A stretch of DNA of 64,000 bases from JABCYV01 sp963729325 (GCA_963729325.1 CAVSNS010000046.1:1-64000), one strand, 5' to 3'. Shown: positions 36,379-44,919, numbered from the stretch's first letter. Numbers and translations are program-made. Notes: generated by a model from the letters alone, not told the origin.

Positions 36379-36450
36379 GAGCCGGATGAAGGGAAACTTT
36401 CAAGTCCGGTTCTTAGGGGACTGAGCGGTCGCAAGGCCGCTCGGTTACCC
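36379..36450 (+). ncRNA. Group II intron domain V and VI remnant
   Basis: 36379-36412 (34 nt) has the layout of domain V: it starts GAGCCGGAT, has a GAAA tetraloop and ends GTCCGGTTC, with an AGC triad in the 5' strand. TTAGGGGAC and a GAGCGG..GCCGCTC hairpin follow at the place of domain VI. Bacterial group II introns share this arrangement. Upstream (35872-36378) I find no reverse transcriptase frame, so this is either an ORF-less intron or its 3' end after deletion. Intron 5' boundary not determined. Confidence 0.55.
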
Positions 36451-36662
36451 GGCGAAACGAACCTCGCGACAGCTTCGGTTGGCTGACCTCAAGATTCGCT
36501 TTCGATACAGCCGTTTGAAGGAAGCCGCTTTGTTCGCGGCGGGCGGTATGGAATTTCAATCGAGTTTGGTTTGGAAGTTGTTGAAAGAGAGAGCACTTGT
36601 GGGACGATCGCCAAGTCGAAGTTCATCGATCTAACCAAGCGCAGGCTCACGATCGCCTCATC

Positions 36663-37902
36663 TGTTCTAGCTGGAACTTGATCTGACAAAGACCTATGTT
36701 AGGCGGCAGTTTCTTGCGCTCCGCCTCCGCTTCGCTGCGCAGGGCTACGCTCCGGCTCCGCGTGCTGTCCCTCGACGTCGGACGAAACTGCAACTGTCAG
36801 AGAGTCGAGCATTTTCGCCTGCGCTAACTGTTTGGAATCCAGGAAAGTCTGCCAGGGTGTTTTCCCGTAGCAGTACTTGCCGGAGTGTTCGCGTTTTTCA
36901 TTGTACTCACCCAGCCAAACATCCAGATCCGACTGCAGCTCGTCCAAGCTGCGATAGAGCTTTTTGCGAAACGCAACGCTATAGAACTCTTCTTGCAAGG
37001 TGCGATGGAAGCGCTCGCAGATGCCATTGGTCTGCGGCGACTTGGCTTTGGTGCGGGAATGGTCGATGTTCTCCACGGCCAGGTAGAGCTGATACTCGTG
37101 GCATTCCCGGTTGCCGCAGTACTCCGTACCACGGTCGGTCAGCACGCGCAGCAGCGGCACGTTCTGTTCCTCCAAGAACGGCAGCACCCGATCATTCAGC
37201 AGATCCGCCGCCACCAGCGCATTCTTGCGGTCGTAGAGCTTCACGAACGCCAGCTTCGAATAGGTGTCCAGGAAGGTTTGCTGGTAGATGCGGCCGATGC
37301 TCTTGATCGTTCCCACGTAGTAAGTATCCTGGGCGCCGAGATAGCCTGGGTGTTCGGTCTCGATCTCCCCGTGGGCTTGTTTCTCTTCCCGCGCTCGCTC
37401 CAGGGTCCGCACCTGATCTTCGGTAAGGATCAGATTTTCCTGGGCGGCTTTGGCTTCCAGCGCTTTGAGCCGTTTGCGAAAGGTTTCTAGATCATGGCGC
37501 AGCCAAACGCAGCGCACCCCGGCGGGCGAAATCAGCATCCCGCGCTTGGCCAGATCGTTGGCCGCTCTCACCTGTCCGTAGGCTGGCTTCTCCACCGCCA
37601 GCTCCACGACCGCTTTCTCGATGTGCTCTTCGATGCGGTTCTTCACACAGGGCTTGCGGCGGCTGATTTCCTGCAGCGCCAGTTCGCCGCCTTTGTCGTA
37701 AAGCTCCTTGAAACGATAGAAACTATCCCGTGAGTAGCCCATCATCTTGCAGGCCTGTGAAACGCTGCCCAACATCTCAGCCAGCTTCAACAACCCCACC
37801 TTGTTCTTGATGATTTTCTGATCGGTGCTCATTCTGACATCTCCTCTCTGCGCCAGCCGGCGCATTCTATCGGAAATGTCAGATCAAGTCGTGGCTAGGA
37901 CA
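36663..37902 (-). mobile_element. IS481-family insertion sequence, 1240 bp
   Basis: Imperfect inverted ends of about 26 bp beginning TGTTCTAGC (36663) and TGTCCTAGC (complement at 37902), both containing ACTTGATCTGACA. A perfect 7-bp target duplication CCTCATC flanks it (36656-36662 and 37903-37909). Contains one intact transposase gene. Confidence 0.92.
36699..37832 (-). CDS. IS481-family transposase
   Basis: ATG 37832 (MSTDQKIIKNKVGLLKLAEM) after AGGAGATG. N-terminal helix-turn-helix (SQACKMMGYSRDSFYRFKEL), a second HTH (KPAYGQVRAANDLAKRGM), then the rve integrase core: D in LGAQDTYYVGTIK-type first strand, D in RVLTDRGTEYCG and E in TNGICERFHRTLQEE. About 377 aa with a proline/glutamate tail. 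Intact. Confidence 0.95.
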   Translation of the reverse strand: MSTDQKIIKNKVGLLKLAEMLGSVSQACKMMGYSRDSFYRFKELYDKGGELALQEISRRKPCVKNRIEEHIEKAVVELAVEKPAYGQVRAANDLAKRGMLISPAGVRCVWLRHDLETFRKRLKALEAKAAQENLILTEDQVRTLERAREEKQAHGEIETEHPGYLGAQDTYYVGTIKSIGRIYQQTFLDTYSKLAFVKLYDRKNALVAADLLNDRVLPFLEEQNVPLLRVLTDRGTEYCGNRECHEYQLYLAVENIDHSRTKAKSPQTNGICERFHRTLQEEFYSVAFRKKLYRSLDELQSDLDVWLGEYNEKREHSGKYCYGKTPWQTFLDSKQLAQAKMLDSLTVAVSSDVEGQHAEPERSPAQRSGGGAQETAA

Positions 37903-37909
37903 CCTCATC

Positions 37910-38421
37910 GTAGCGCGAGAAAGATCATTCTACAAGCCCAGTCTCGAATCTTCGATGTCGCTTGCTTCGGGCACGCGATAGCGTCCGCCGCAAAGCGGCT
38001 TCGTTCAAACGCGCTTGTATCCAGCAAATTTCAATCTCCTCGAGCCGGGTAGTGTCGACGACCGTTTTGTTCGTCCGGTTGCATCGTGATTGGCGTAACA
38101 TACTTGGCAAGTTCGGACCGTGCCCGTGGAACATCGCAAGAAAGCAAATTGGGCAGGGAAATGGGCGTTTCAGGACAAATTGCTGTAATTCCTCGGAACT
38201 CTTCCCAAAGCGCGCTCTTCTTGTCGGAGCGAGGTCTCTATTTCTGTTAGCTCTCGCTCGCGGTCGCTAGGGTGTGAAGTGGGGTGGCCGAGTGACCGCA
38301 TTCGGCCATAACCGCCGTAGGTCGTGTTAGCTGTCACCAAGATCTTTCTTTCGTATCTGAGTGCGTACCTCCTCTCGGCAGAAGTCCACTTGTGCAGAGT
38401 CCAGTTTGCTATTTGAACTGG
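37910..38421. other. Gene-free stretch between IS481 and the satellite-like module
   Basis: No supported frame. A GCGTCCGCCGCAAAGCGG hairpin is visible at about 37979. The terminase-like gene is cut off here, so this is probably a deletion junction. Confidence 0.4.
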
Positions 38422-39125
38422 TCAAGAAAATACGGACCTCGCCAGATCGTTCAGATTTCTTTCGCACGCCAACTTCACCCAACGGCAAGCTGGCCTCGCT
38501 GTTGACATGACGTATTCAACGTAGCCGGATTCGCCAAAGGCTAAATCCTGCTCATAACGCGTCATCTTGTCCGCGATGAACCGGTCACGGTGTGGGAAAT
38601 CGTAGCGATCTGAACTTGCACACTGGTAGCGGTGGGCAACCCCGATGTAGTCGCATAGCTGGCGTGTGTGCGGCCCGTCATGGTCGAACGAGTTAAACCC
38701 ATCCTCCGTCAGCGCTTCTTCGATCTCTTCCACAAACTCTGCGGTACTCAGCTTCTTCTTCTTTGCCAGTCCAAGATCGTGGCGAGCACGGAAGTCCGCC
38801 AGCAGATCCGCAGCTGCTCCGGACTTAGTTTGTGCTGGACCATGATTCCGGAGAATGCTGCATAAGCAGCCAGGTTCCAATGCTCAGGCTTGTCCGGCTC
38901 GCCGTGTCCGTTCCCCGTCTCGTGAAAGTCCGCGTGGCGGATGGCTTCATACAGCACTTCGGTTGATTTGAGCTTGTAGCGGCTGCACAGGCGCCGTTCC
39001 CAGGCCTGAAGCAGCGCCAAACGCCCCGCAGCATCAATAATTCGGGCTGCAGCACCCAGTTTCACGTCCGATCGGTTCTTCTTAAGCCATGGAACGAGGC
39101 TTTCGAGCGGATAGACGGGTTCCAT
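38422..39125 (-). pseudogene. Terminase-large-subunit-like protein, frameshifted and truncated
   Basis: Two overlapping frames join if one G is added at about 38808-38810, turning CTGCGGATC into CTGCGGGATC: MEPVYPLESLVPWLKKNRSD ... HKLSPEQL + RDLLADFRARHDLGLAKKKK. The end, SGYVEYVMSTARPACRWVKL then ACERNLNDLA, resembles the N-terminal lead of phage terminase large subunits, whose ATPase would follow. It stops at 38422 instead. The start overlaps the upstream HTH gene by 44 nt. Terminase identity is moderate confidence. Confidence 0.55.
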
Positions 39126-39234
39126 TCTCGACGACCCGCTTGGGACCGGTTCCGCCTTCCTCCCAGCGTCGTAATGTCCGCTCCGTAATGCCGAGCAAAG
39201 ATGCGAGATCAGGTGCGGAAAGACTGTCTTTCAT
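39082..39234 (-). CDS. Small HTH protein (MerR/excisionase-like), 50 aa
   Basis: ATG 39234 with GGGGG upstream. LSAPDLASLLGITERTLRRW then EEGGTGPKRVVENG is a compact winged helix-turn-helix like that of phage excisionases and AlpA. It overlaps the next gene by 44 nt in another frame, a very dense phage-like layout. Confidence 0.7.
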   Translation of the reverse strand: MKDSLSAPDLASLLGITERTLRRWEEGGTGPKRVVENGTRLSARKPRSMA

Positions 39235-39442
39235 GACGAAATACCCCCTGAATTGTGCTCAATGTCCATGTCCGCGCGCATGAGAAAAGGCGCCGGCGGT
39301 CGATTGGTTCGCGGCTTTTTCACACTTGACCCCCCTATCCCCTCGCGACTGGTTCATCAGGCTGTAATCACGAGTGCGACCAGCATCTCGAGCTCCTGAT
39401 CGATCAAGTCGCCTTCTGGAGCCACCATCAGATACCTAACAT

Positions 39443-39601
39443 TCAGATTCCTGATCCGGCTCGACATCCGTCGCATCGCTGGTGGCCTGCACGTTCCCCA
39501 TGTCCCCGCATGTAGCAGACATAGCCTTCGAAGGTCTGAGTAGCTTCGGCAACGACCTGGTGTCTCTGCCTGTTAGGTTCAGGGGCTTTGTTCTCCGTCA
39601 T
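39443..39601 (-). CDS. Small hypothetical protein, 52 aa
   Basis: ATG 39601 overlaps the stop of the ATPase gene by one base (TGATG), so it is translationally coupled. MTENKAPEPNRQRHQVVAEA, TFEGYVCYMRGHGERAGHQR, CDGCRAGSGI. Three cysteines (C-x-m, C-x-x-C) near the end might bind metal. Unknown function; part of the replication operon. Confidence 0.5.
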   Translation of the reverse strand: MTENKAPEPNRQRHQVVAEATQTFEGYVCYMRGHGERAGHQRCDGCRAGSGI

Positions 39602-40881
39602 CAGTTCACGAACGCTTTCTCGCTGCTGCACGTCTCGCAGGTGAAAGTCCCATCCTTCTCGCGGTACAAGGCAAAGCTGCCGCACGCCGGGCAAGATGGC
39701 AGAGTCTTCGCCTTCGCTACGGCTGCTGGATGCGGTGGTTCTGTGGTTTCCCCCTTAAGGGGGGAAAACCACGAGACCACACACCCATTTCCAAGTGGTT
39801 CTGTGGTTTTCTTGGTGGTTTCATGAGCAGGAAACCACCCTAAGTTGTTGATTTCTTTTGAAGCGGATTTTTGATCTGCGTCCCCGCAGGTGGTTTTCTT
39901 CGACAATCGAGTAGAAGATCCCGCGGGGTAGTAACGCAGCGACCTATTCTTCCCTTGGTCGCTAGTCCACAGGCAACCCATGCCCTCTTTTAGAAGCTTC
40001 ATCGCCCGCTGTTTTGTCATGCCTGATCGTTCGCATATCGCGTTCTGGGAGAGGCCTGGCTCTTCCGTGATCGCCTTGTGCAACCTGTCGAGTTCGGCCG
40101 ATCGCTTTGTGAATTGCGGGGAGTCGATCACTTCGAAGGAGTACTGCTCCCAATCAGGCCGTATGGTCGTGACAGATCTCTCGCCGAACCGGTTCTTCAT
40201 GCACCGTATTGTTACCAAGTCGGTCTCGTCCGATCTTTCCTGAAGGAAGGCGACGTCCACTGCGCCGCGAATGGCGGTAGACCCGCGGCCAGTAGATCCT
40301 TCGGTTTTGGCAGGATGGTGCAGAATGAGGACCGCTGCGCCTGCGGTTGCGTCGTCGCGCAAGCACTGCATGATCCTCATCATCGCCGTGCTGTCATTCT
40401 CCTCCTCTAAATGGGCATATCGAAATGGATCGAACACCAGCAGCGGGCGAACCTGTTTCGCGATTTCGAGAAGAAGTTCACTCCCGATTTGCGGTGGCTG
40501 CTGTTCCAGCCAGGTTCCCCACACCTTGAAGTCTGGAACGGGACCGCCTGCCATTATTTCCAGCCGTCTTCGAACTTCGAAATCGGGGTTCTCGTAATCC
40601 AAGAAGAGGACCGGGGCTTTTTGGCATCTGCGACCTACAAACTGGCCTCCGGTCGCGACTGCAATTCCCATTCTGAGCACATGGAGAGTCTTGGCAGTTC
40701 CGTCCACGCCAGCCCAGAGCGTGAGACTCTTGCGAGCGATCAGGCCGTCCACCAGGTAATCCGCAGGAGTGATTGTCATCTGCATAATGTCCGGGATGTC
40801 CGAGAATGCCCTGATCTTGCCAACACTCTGCGCCGTTGGGTTCCGATCGAACTCCAGATGGACTGCGGCTCCATTGCTCAT
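39601..40881 (-). CDS. RepA-type AAA ATPase with C-terminal zinc ribbon
   Basis: 426 aa. RecA/RepA-like hexameric helicase fold (AAA_25): Walker A GVDGTAKT (an A replaces the usual G before K), Walker B LLVFDPFRYAH, then VLILHHPAKTEGSTGRGSTA, the conserved motif of plasmid/phage RepA-like ATPases. A winged helix (LSQNAICERSGMTKQRAMKL) follows, then a zinc ribbon CPACGSFALYREKDGTFTC. Likely replicative helicase of the element. Overlaps the primase gene by 4 nt (ATGA). Confidence 0.85.
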   Translation of the reverse strand: MSNGAAVHLEFDRNPTAQSVGKIRAFSDIPDIMQMTITPADYLVDGLIARKSLTLWAGVDGTAKTLHVLRMGIAVATGGQFVGRRCQKAPVLFLDYENPDFEVRRRLEIMAGGPVPDFKVWGTWLEQQPPQIGSELLLEIAKQVRPLLVFDPFRYAHLEEENDSTAMMRIMQCLRDDATAGAAVLILHHPAKTEGSTGRGSTAIRGAVDVAFLQERSDETDLVTIRCMKNRFGERSVTTIRPDWEQYSFEVIDSPQFTKRSAELDRLHKAITEEPGLSQNAICERSGMTKQRAMKLLKEGMGCLWTSDQGKNRSLRYYPAGSSTRLSKKTTCGDADQKSASKEINNLGWFPAHETTKKTTEPLGNGCVVSWFSPLKGETTEPPHPAAVAKAKTLPSCPACGSFALYREKDGTFTCETCSSEKAFVN

Positions 40882-41582
40882 GGCAATGAGACCTCCATCA
40901 CATGGCCCGAATCATCAGAAACGAAGCCATGGTCTAGAACGCCTCGGATTGCGTGATCGCGCCATTCTGGGTTCTCAATGAACTCCTGGCGCTCTGCGCA
41001 TGTTCCGAAGGAGAGTAGGTAATAGGTCGCCAAACACTCCCGCAGCTCGTCCTGGATCAGTGCCAGCAACTTCCAACAGTTCTCCCGGTCTGCGGCTGAC
41101 TTTTCGGGGTTGCCAAGTTGGCCAGTGGCATCACGCCGCGCCGCTTCAAGCGCATGGATTTCTGACCGATAGCGCATCCGCAGCTCGTGCTCGGCACGTA
41201 CTGAATCGATGGCCGCTTGCTTGGCGCGGTTTCGCTCTCGTCTCTGCTCGGCCAAGAGCGACCGCTCGCTTTCGGTCAAGTCTCGCCAGGCGCCGAGCCG
41301 TTTCGCTGCTGTCATGAAATCGACTCGGTCTCTTAACATCAGGAAGTCGATGATCGAACCACCTCGGGCTTGGCACGAGAAACAGAGAAAACCACCGCCG
41401 GTGAGGTTCACGGACAACGAAGGGCGTTTATCGGGCTGGTGGAAGGGGCATCGAGCCGTGGCCCAGCCGCGCGATGGACGAGAAAGCTTGCCAAGTTCGT
41501 TGGCGTAGAAGCTCGCGGCCGATGGCAACCGTTCCCTGCTAAACGCGGATGCTTCGCAACACGTTTTAGAGCGTGCATGCAT
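40878..41582 (-). CDS. CHC2 zinc-finger primase-like protein
   Basis: 234 aa. The N-terminal half is the DnaG-type CHC2 zinc finger: ATARCPFHQPDKRPSLSVNL then GGGFLCFSCQARGGSIIDFL. The Toprim catalytic domain is absent; the rest is a charged helical region (AERNRAKQAAIDS-type, ELRMRYRSEIHALEAARRDA). Zinc-finger-only primase parts pair with separate helicase or primase proteins in phages and satellites, and the RepA ATPase follows directly. Confidence 0.85.
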   Translation of the reverse strand: MHARSKTCCEASAFSRERLPSAASFYANELGKLSRPSRGWATARCPFHQPDKRPSLSVNLTGGGFLCFSCQARGGSIIDFLMLRDRVDFMTAAKRLGAWRDLTESERSLLAEQRRERNRAKQAAIDSVRAEHELRMRYRSEIHALEAARRDATGQLGNPEKSAADRENCWKLLALIQDELRECLATYYLLSFGTCAERQEFIENPEWRDHAIRGVLDHGFVSDDSGHVMEVSLP

Positions 41583-41585
41583 CGA

Positions 41586-41804
41586 CTATGCTCGCGCCTC
41601 AACTGGTTGATCGACGATTAGCTTCCGCAATTCGCTCCGCCGGATAAATGTCCGGCCGCCAATTTTCGTCCTGACCAGCTCACCCTTCGTCAGCTTCGCC
41701 CAGATCGTCCACGGACTGACTTGCAGCTCTTCCGCCGCTGCCACGACTGTGTACAACTCCTCGTCCAAAATCGGGCGTCGCTGCGCACTCTGTAGAGTCG
41801 GCAT
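41586..41804 (-). CDS. Excisionase-like HTH protein, 72 aa
   Basis: I start at ATG 41804 (MPTLQSAQRRPILDEELYTV), which follows GGAGGGAAGG, not the longer frame to 41861. AAEELQVSPWTIWAKLTKGE, then LVRTKIGGRTFIRRSELRKL is the HTH_17 fold of excisionases. It is first in the leftward operon (41804 to 38422) and divergent from the rightward pair 41915-43614, the place of a control gene. Confidence 0.82.
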   Translation of the reverse strand: MPTLQSAQRRPILDEELYTVVAAAEELQVSPWTIWAKLTKGELVRTKIGGRTFIRRSELRKLIVDQPVEARA

Positions 41805-41914
41805 TTTCCCTTCCCTCCGTTTGCCCTGCACCTTCTTGCATTTTTCGGTTGTGCGTTGCATCGTTCTGGTTTACAGTGAATCTCCCTAGAGCGCAACTAG
41901 AATGTGTAATCGTT

Positions 41915-42490
41915 ATGAAGTCTAGCAGACAACGCAATCGTCAAATTCTAGGAATGATCTCGGCGAATCGAGCTGAGGCTCTCCTCGTCGAGTGGATGAA
42001 CTCGCCGGATAAGTTCTGGAGACTCGCTCCGAGTGCAGTACTGTCGGGGCCCATACGCAAACTCACTTCTGACTACCCTGAGGTATTTGCAGCCTTTCGC
42101 CAAAACCCCACTTTGCTGATTCGCGTCCTGACGACGGGTAGAGATCTTCTGCGGGCGGCGTGGGATGCACCCGATTCTCGCCATCGACTTTGGTGGCTGT
42201 ACAGAGCACGCGAGCAATATCACAATGCGATGAACGAGACGCTGCCCCCGGAGTTCACAACGACGGACGTGCCTGAACCAACAGCGTTTGAGGCCACCGT
42301 ATTTCACTTTCAGATGAAACTTGCCGACAAGGCCCGGCACTGTCTGAATCCAATTTGTCCGGCACCATATTTCTTCGCAGTTAAGAAAGGCCAGAAATAC
42401 TGCTCTCCCGAGTGCGCGTTGCCAGCGCAGCAAGAATCGAAACGCCTATGGTGGCAAAGGAATCGAGCTAAGAATGGAGGATTGAAATGA
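41915..42490 (+). CDS. CGNR-like zinc-finger protein upstream of integrase
   Basis: ATG 41915 (MKSSRQRNRQILGMISANRA). An N-terminal helical domain is followed by a C-terminal zinc finger with the spacing of CGNR proteins: ARHCLNPICPAPYFFAVKKG, QKYCSPECALPAQQESKRLW. 191 aa. Its stop overlaps the integrase ATG by 4 nt (ATGA), so the two are coupled; it could regulate or load the integrase. Confidence 0.72.
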   Translation: MKSSRQRNRQILGMISANRAEALLVEWMNSPDKFWRLAPSAVLSGPIRKLTSDYPEVFAAFRQNPTLLIRVLTTGRDLLRAAWDAPDSRHRLWWLYRAREQYHNAMNETLPPEFTTTDVPEPTAFEATVFHFQMKLADKARHCLNPICPAPYFFAVKKGQKYCSPECALPAQQESKRLWWQRNRAKNGGLK

Positions 42491-43614
42491 TCTACAAGCG
42501 AGGCCGGGTTTACTGGTTCAACTTCGTGTTCAAAGGTGAGCATGTGCAGAAGTCCACCAGACAAGGCAATGCAAATAAAGCTCGTGACATGGAGTCGATA
42601 GAACGGGCCAGACGGGTGAACGGCGAAGCTGGGATACGGGACCGCGAAACCGTGCCCAGCCTAGCAGGATTTAAGGAGCGTTTCCTTGATGAGATCCGTG
42701 TAAGGCGGGCTGATCATCCGGAGACGATTGACTTTTACGAATCGAAATACTCCGGCCTGCTACGGTTTACTCCGCTGTCTCAGGCGCACCTCAATCACAT
42801 CGACGAGAAGCTCGTCGCGCAGTTCACTGCGAAGATGGTTCGCGATGGCTACGAAGAGTCAACCATCAACCGCCACCTCGCGACGTTGAAACGAGCGCTT
42901 CGCTTGGCGTGGAGGTGGAAGATTATTGCCGGAGTCCCAGCGATCGAGATGCTCACGGACGAGAATCAGCGCGACTTTGTGCTGTCACGCGACCAAGAGA
43001 GGGATTATCTGGAAGCTTGCCCAGAATTCCTACGCAATTGGGCCCAGTTCGCTCTCCAGACAGGCATGCGTCGGAAAGAGCTGCGGTCTTTACGGTGGCA
43101 GGATATTTATTTTGATCCGGTTGGCAAAGCGCGCCGCGGTTACGTTCACGTGCGGGGTACGAAATCGAAAAACTCAAAACGCAATCTCTCCCTCACGGCG
43201 ACCGCTCACGCATTTCTTGTTCGACAGCGTCAGATCAGCCAATGCGAATACGTGTTCGTCATGGACACCGATCACACCAAGCCAGCATCAATCTCTGCCG
43301 TCAACCACGCTCATGAGCGAGTGCGCGAGATCGTCGGTTTGCCATCGGAGTTCGTTCCGCACAGCTTCAGGCATACCTTTGGAACCAGGTTAGGAGAGGC
43401 GGGTGCCGACGCCTTCACGATCATGAGGATCATGGGGCACAGCTCAGTGACGGTATCGCAGCGATATGTTCACCCGACGCCCGAGACAATGGAGAGCGCA
43501 TTCCTTTCGCTAGAGCGCGCCGCAGAAAACGCTGAACAAAAACCCGGAGAGGCGTTGGATGTCACTACAGTTCTCACTACACTCCCTGAGGCGGTCGCAG
43601 GACGGATACAGTAA
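42487..43614 (+). CDS. int: Tyrosine recombinase/integrase of the element
   Basis: 375 aa, intact. Arm-binding N-terminus (FKGEHVQKSTRQGNANKARD), SAM-like core-binding domain (residues 62-160), catalytic domain with R195 (TGMRRKELRSLRW), the K in RGTKSKNSKR, H292-R295 (VPHSFRHTFGTRL), H318 (MGHSS) and nucleophile Y327 (QRYVHP). Ends 18 nt before tRNA-Leu; the last codons contain the TCACTACA repeat pair. Placement, direction and the split tRNA copy at 9692 make it the likely driver of the 9.7-43.7 kb island. Confidence 0.96.
   Translation: MIYKRGRVYWFNFVFKGEHVQKSTRQGNANKARDMESIERARRVNGEAGIRDRETVPSLAGFKERFLDEIRVRRADHPETIDFYESKYSGLLRFTPLSQAHLNHIDEKLVAQFTAKMVRDGYEESTINRHLATLKRALRLAWRWKIIAGVPAIEMLTDENQRDFVLSRDQERDYLEACPEFLRNWAQFALQTGMRRKELRSLRWQDIYFDPVGKARRGYVHVRGTKSKNSKRNLSLTATAHAFLVRQRQISQCEYVFVMDTDHTKPASISAVNHAHERVREIVGLPSEFVPHSFRHTFGTRLGEAGADAFTIMRIMGHSSVTVSQRYVHPTPETMESAFLSLERAAENAEQKPGEALDVTTVLTTLPEAVAGRIQ
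43562..43581 (+). repeat. Paired TCACTACA repeats, candidate integrase arm sites (right end)
   Basis: Octamers at 43562-43569 and 43574-43581, 12 bp apart, inside the last integrase codons and about 90 bp from the tRNA anticodon-loop core. Same octamer and period as at 9840-9859. Confidence 0.5.
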
Positions 43615-43632
43615 ACTGATGAAAACAAAAAT

Positions 43633-43721
43633 GCCCGGGTGGCGAAACTGGCAGACGCACGGGACTTAAAATCCCGGGCCCCGAAAGGGGCGTGACGGTT
43701 CGATTCCGTCCCCGGGCACCA
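43633..43721 (+). tRNA. tRNA-Leu, anticodon TAA
   Basis: Complete cloverleaf: acceptor GCCCGGG/CCCGGGC, D-loop GCGAAACTGGCAGACGC, anticodon stem CGGGA/TCCCG with loop CTTAAAA (anticodon TAA at 43667-43669, reads UUA), long class-II variable arm GGCCCCGAAAGGGGC, T-arm GACGG-TTCGATT-CCGTC, discriminator A and encoded CCA (43719-43721). It probably serves as the integration site for elements on both sides. Confidence 0.97.
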
Positions 43722-43746
43722 TCCAACTGTAGAATTTTCAAACACT

Positions 43747-44290
43747 TCAATTCACCTTGCCGGCCTCGATGGGAACCCCGTTGTGGTTCGTTTCGCCCGA
43801 ATCATGGCTGAAATCATGGCTGTCTTGGGCGCGTGATTGCTCGAGCCGCTCGATACCAGTCTTGATGTCGGCATTCGAAACAATCGCGTACCGCCTGAAC
43901 ATTGAGTCCGTTTTCCACCCTCCGATTTCCATCACGACGCTTTCGGGGACGCCCGCTCGCCGTAGCTGCCGCGCTCCGCTTCGGCGCAGGTCGTGAACGA
44001 TCAAGCCTTCGAGCCCCGCAGCGGCGGTCAGGTTCTTCCAGGCCTTGCGAAAATCTCTGACGCGCTCGCCCCCGTCGCGAGTCAAGAGATAGTCGTCTTT
44101 CGCCTTGCCTGCAATGGCCTGCTCAACCAGTGCAGCGATGCGCTGCGTCATGGTCACTTCGCGCCCTTCTCCGTTTTTCGTCGCGCCAGCATCTAGCCGA
44201 ATGGTGCGCGCGCCCAAGCTGACGTGGCCGGCGCGCAGATTCAGGATTTCGCTCTTGCGCCATGCGAACGAGTTACGGACACGTGCGTAA
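43747..44290 (-). pseudogene. Tyrosine recombinase, C-terminal catalytic fragment
   Basis: Reading leftward: FAWRKSEILNLRAGHVSLGA (the first catalytic region, Arg in WRKSE), TIRLDAGATKNGEGREVTMT (Lys block), LIVHDLRRSGARQLRRAGVP (H-x-x-R), then GGWKTDSMFRRYAIVSNADI with Tyr. Only about 180 residues remain; the N-terminal arm and core-binding domains are missing beyond about 44290. It faces the tRNA from the other side and differs from the intact integrase, so it belongs to a second element. Confidence 0.85.
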
Positions 44291-44564
44291 GCACATCGCG
44301 GAACATGTCTCGTATCGTCTCGCGAGCAGGGCTGGGGAGTTAGAACGGCGGCGCGTAGGTCATCGGTGGTCGGACCGCCCGTCGACGCATTGTCACTTGC
44401 CAGACAGTCGTTCCGATTATCACTCTCGGAGCCGTGGTTATGACCAGATGCCCGTTCCGGTGCACCCCCCTTTGGCTAGTTGGGTACATCGACCCGCAAG
44501 CAAGGCTGGGGAGCAGCGGGATTGACAAGCGGATTATCCTGAAGGCGCTCGGAGAACACCAAGG

Positions 44565-44891
44565 ATGACTCGCACAACGAAACAAGATGAGGCCTTAAAT
44601 AAATTACTTTCAGCGCTCACCACGGTTCGTAAATTCACAGACGTTAAGTACGAGACTGTAATCACACCGGTCAAATTGCTGGTGAGGTTTCGCCTTCCTG
44701 CCAATTCCCCGGAGATTAGCATTGGACGGGGTGGCGGCTTCGACATGCCCGAGATTCGCGGTTACAAGCAGGTTAAGGGCGCAAGCGACAGTTTGACTTA
44801 TCCCGGCCAGACAGCCTTTGACGCTTGTCTATTTGGTGATAAACACGCATTGCACCAGGGCAGCGGTGCTTACCTGTGGAGGTCGAACTGA
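44565..44891 (+). CDS. Hypothetical protein, 108 aa
   Basis: ATG 44565 with CCAAGG upstream. DEALNKLLSALTTVRKFTDV, YETVITPVKLLVRFRLPANS, GGGFDMPEIRGYKQVKGASD, TAFDACLFGDKHALHQGSGA. Mixed alpha/beta, no export signal, no family recognised. No frame break. It lies between the integrase fragment and a transposase remnant. Confidence 0.5.
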   Translation: MTRTTKQDEALNKLLSALTTVRKFTDVKYETVITPVKLLVRFRLPANSPEISIGRGGGFDMPEIRGYKQVKGASDSLTYPGQTAFDACLFGDKHALHQGSGAYLWRSN

Positions 44892-44919
44892 CCCACTACC
44901 GAAATTCTGGCCGTTGGAT

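Noticed and set aside
43470..43745. Minus-strand ORF across tRNA-Leu (WCPGTESNRHAPFGARDFKS)
   Set aside because: This is the well-known false peptide from the antisense of a tRNA-Leu gene.
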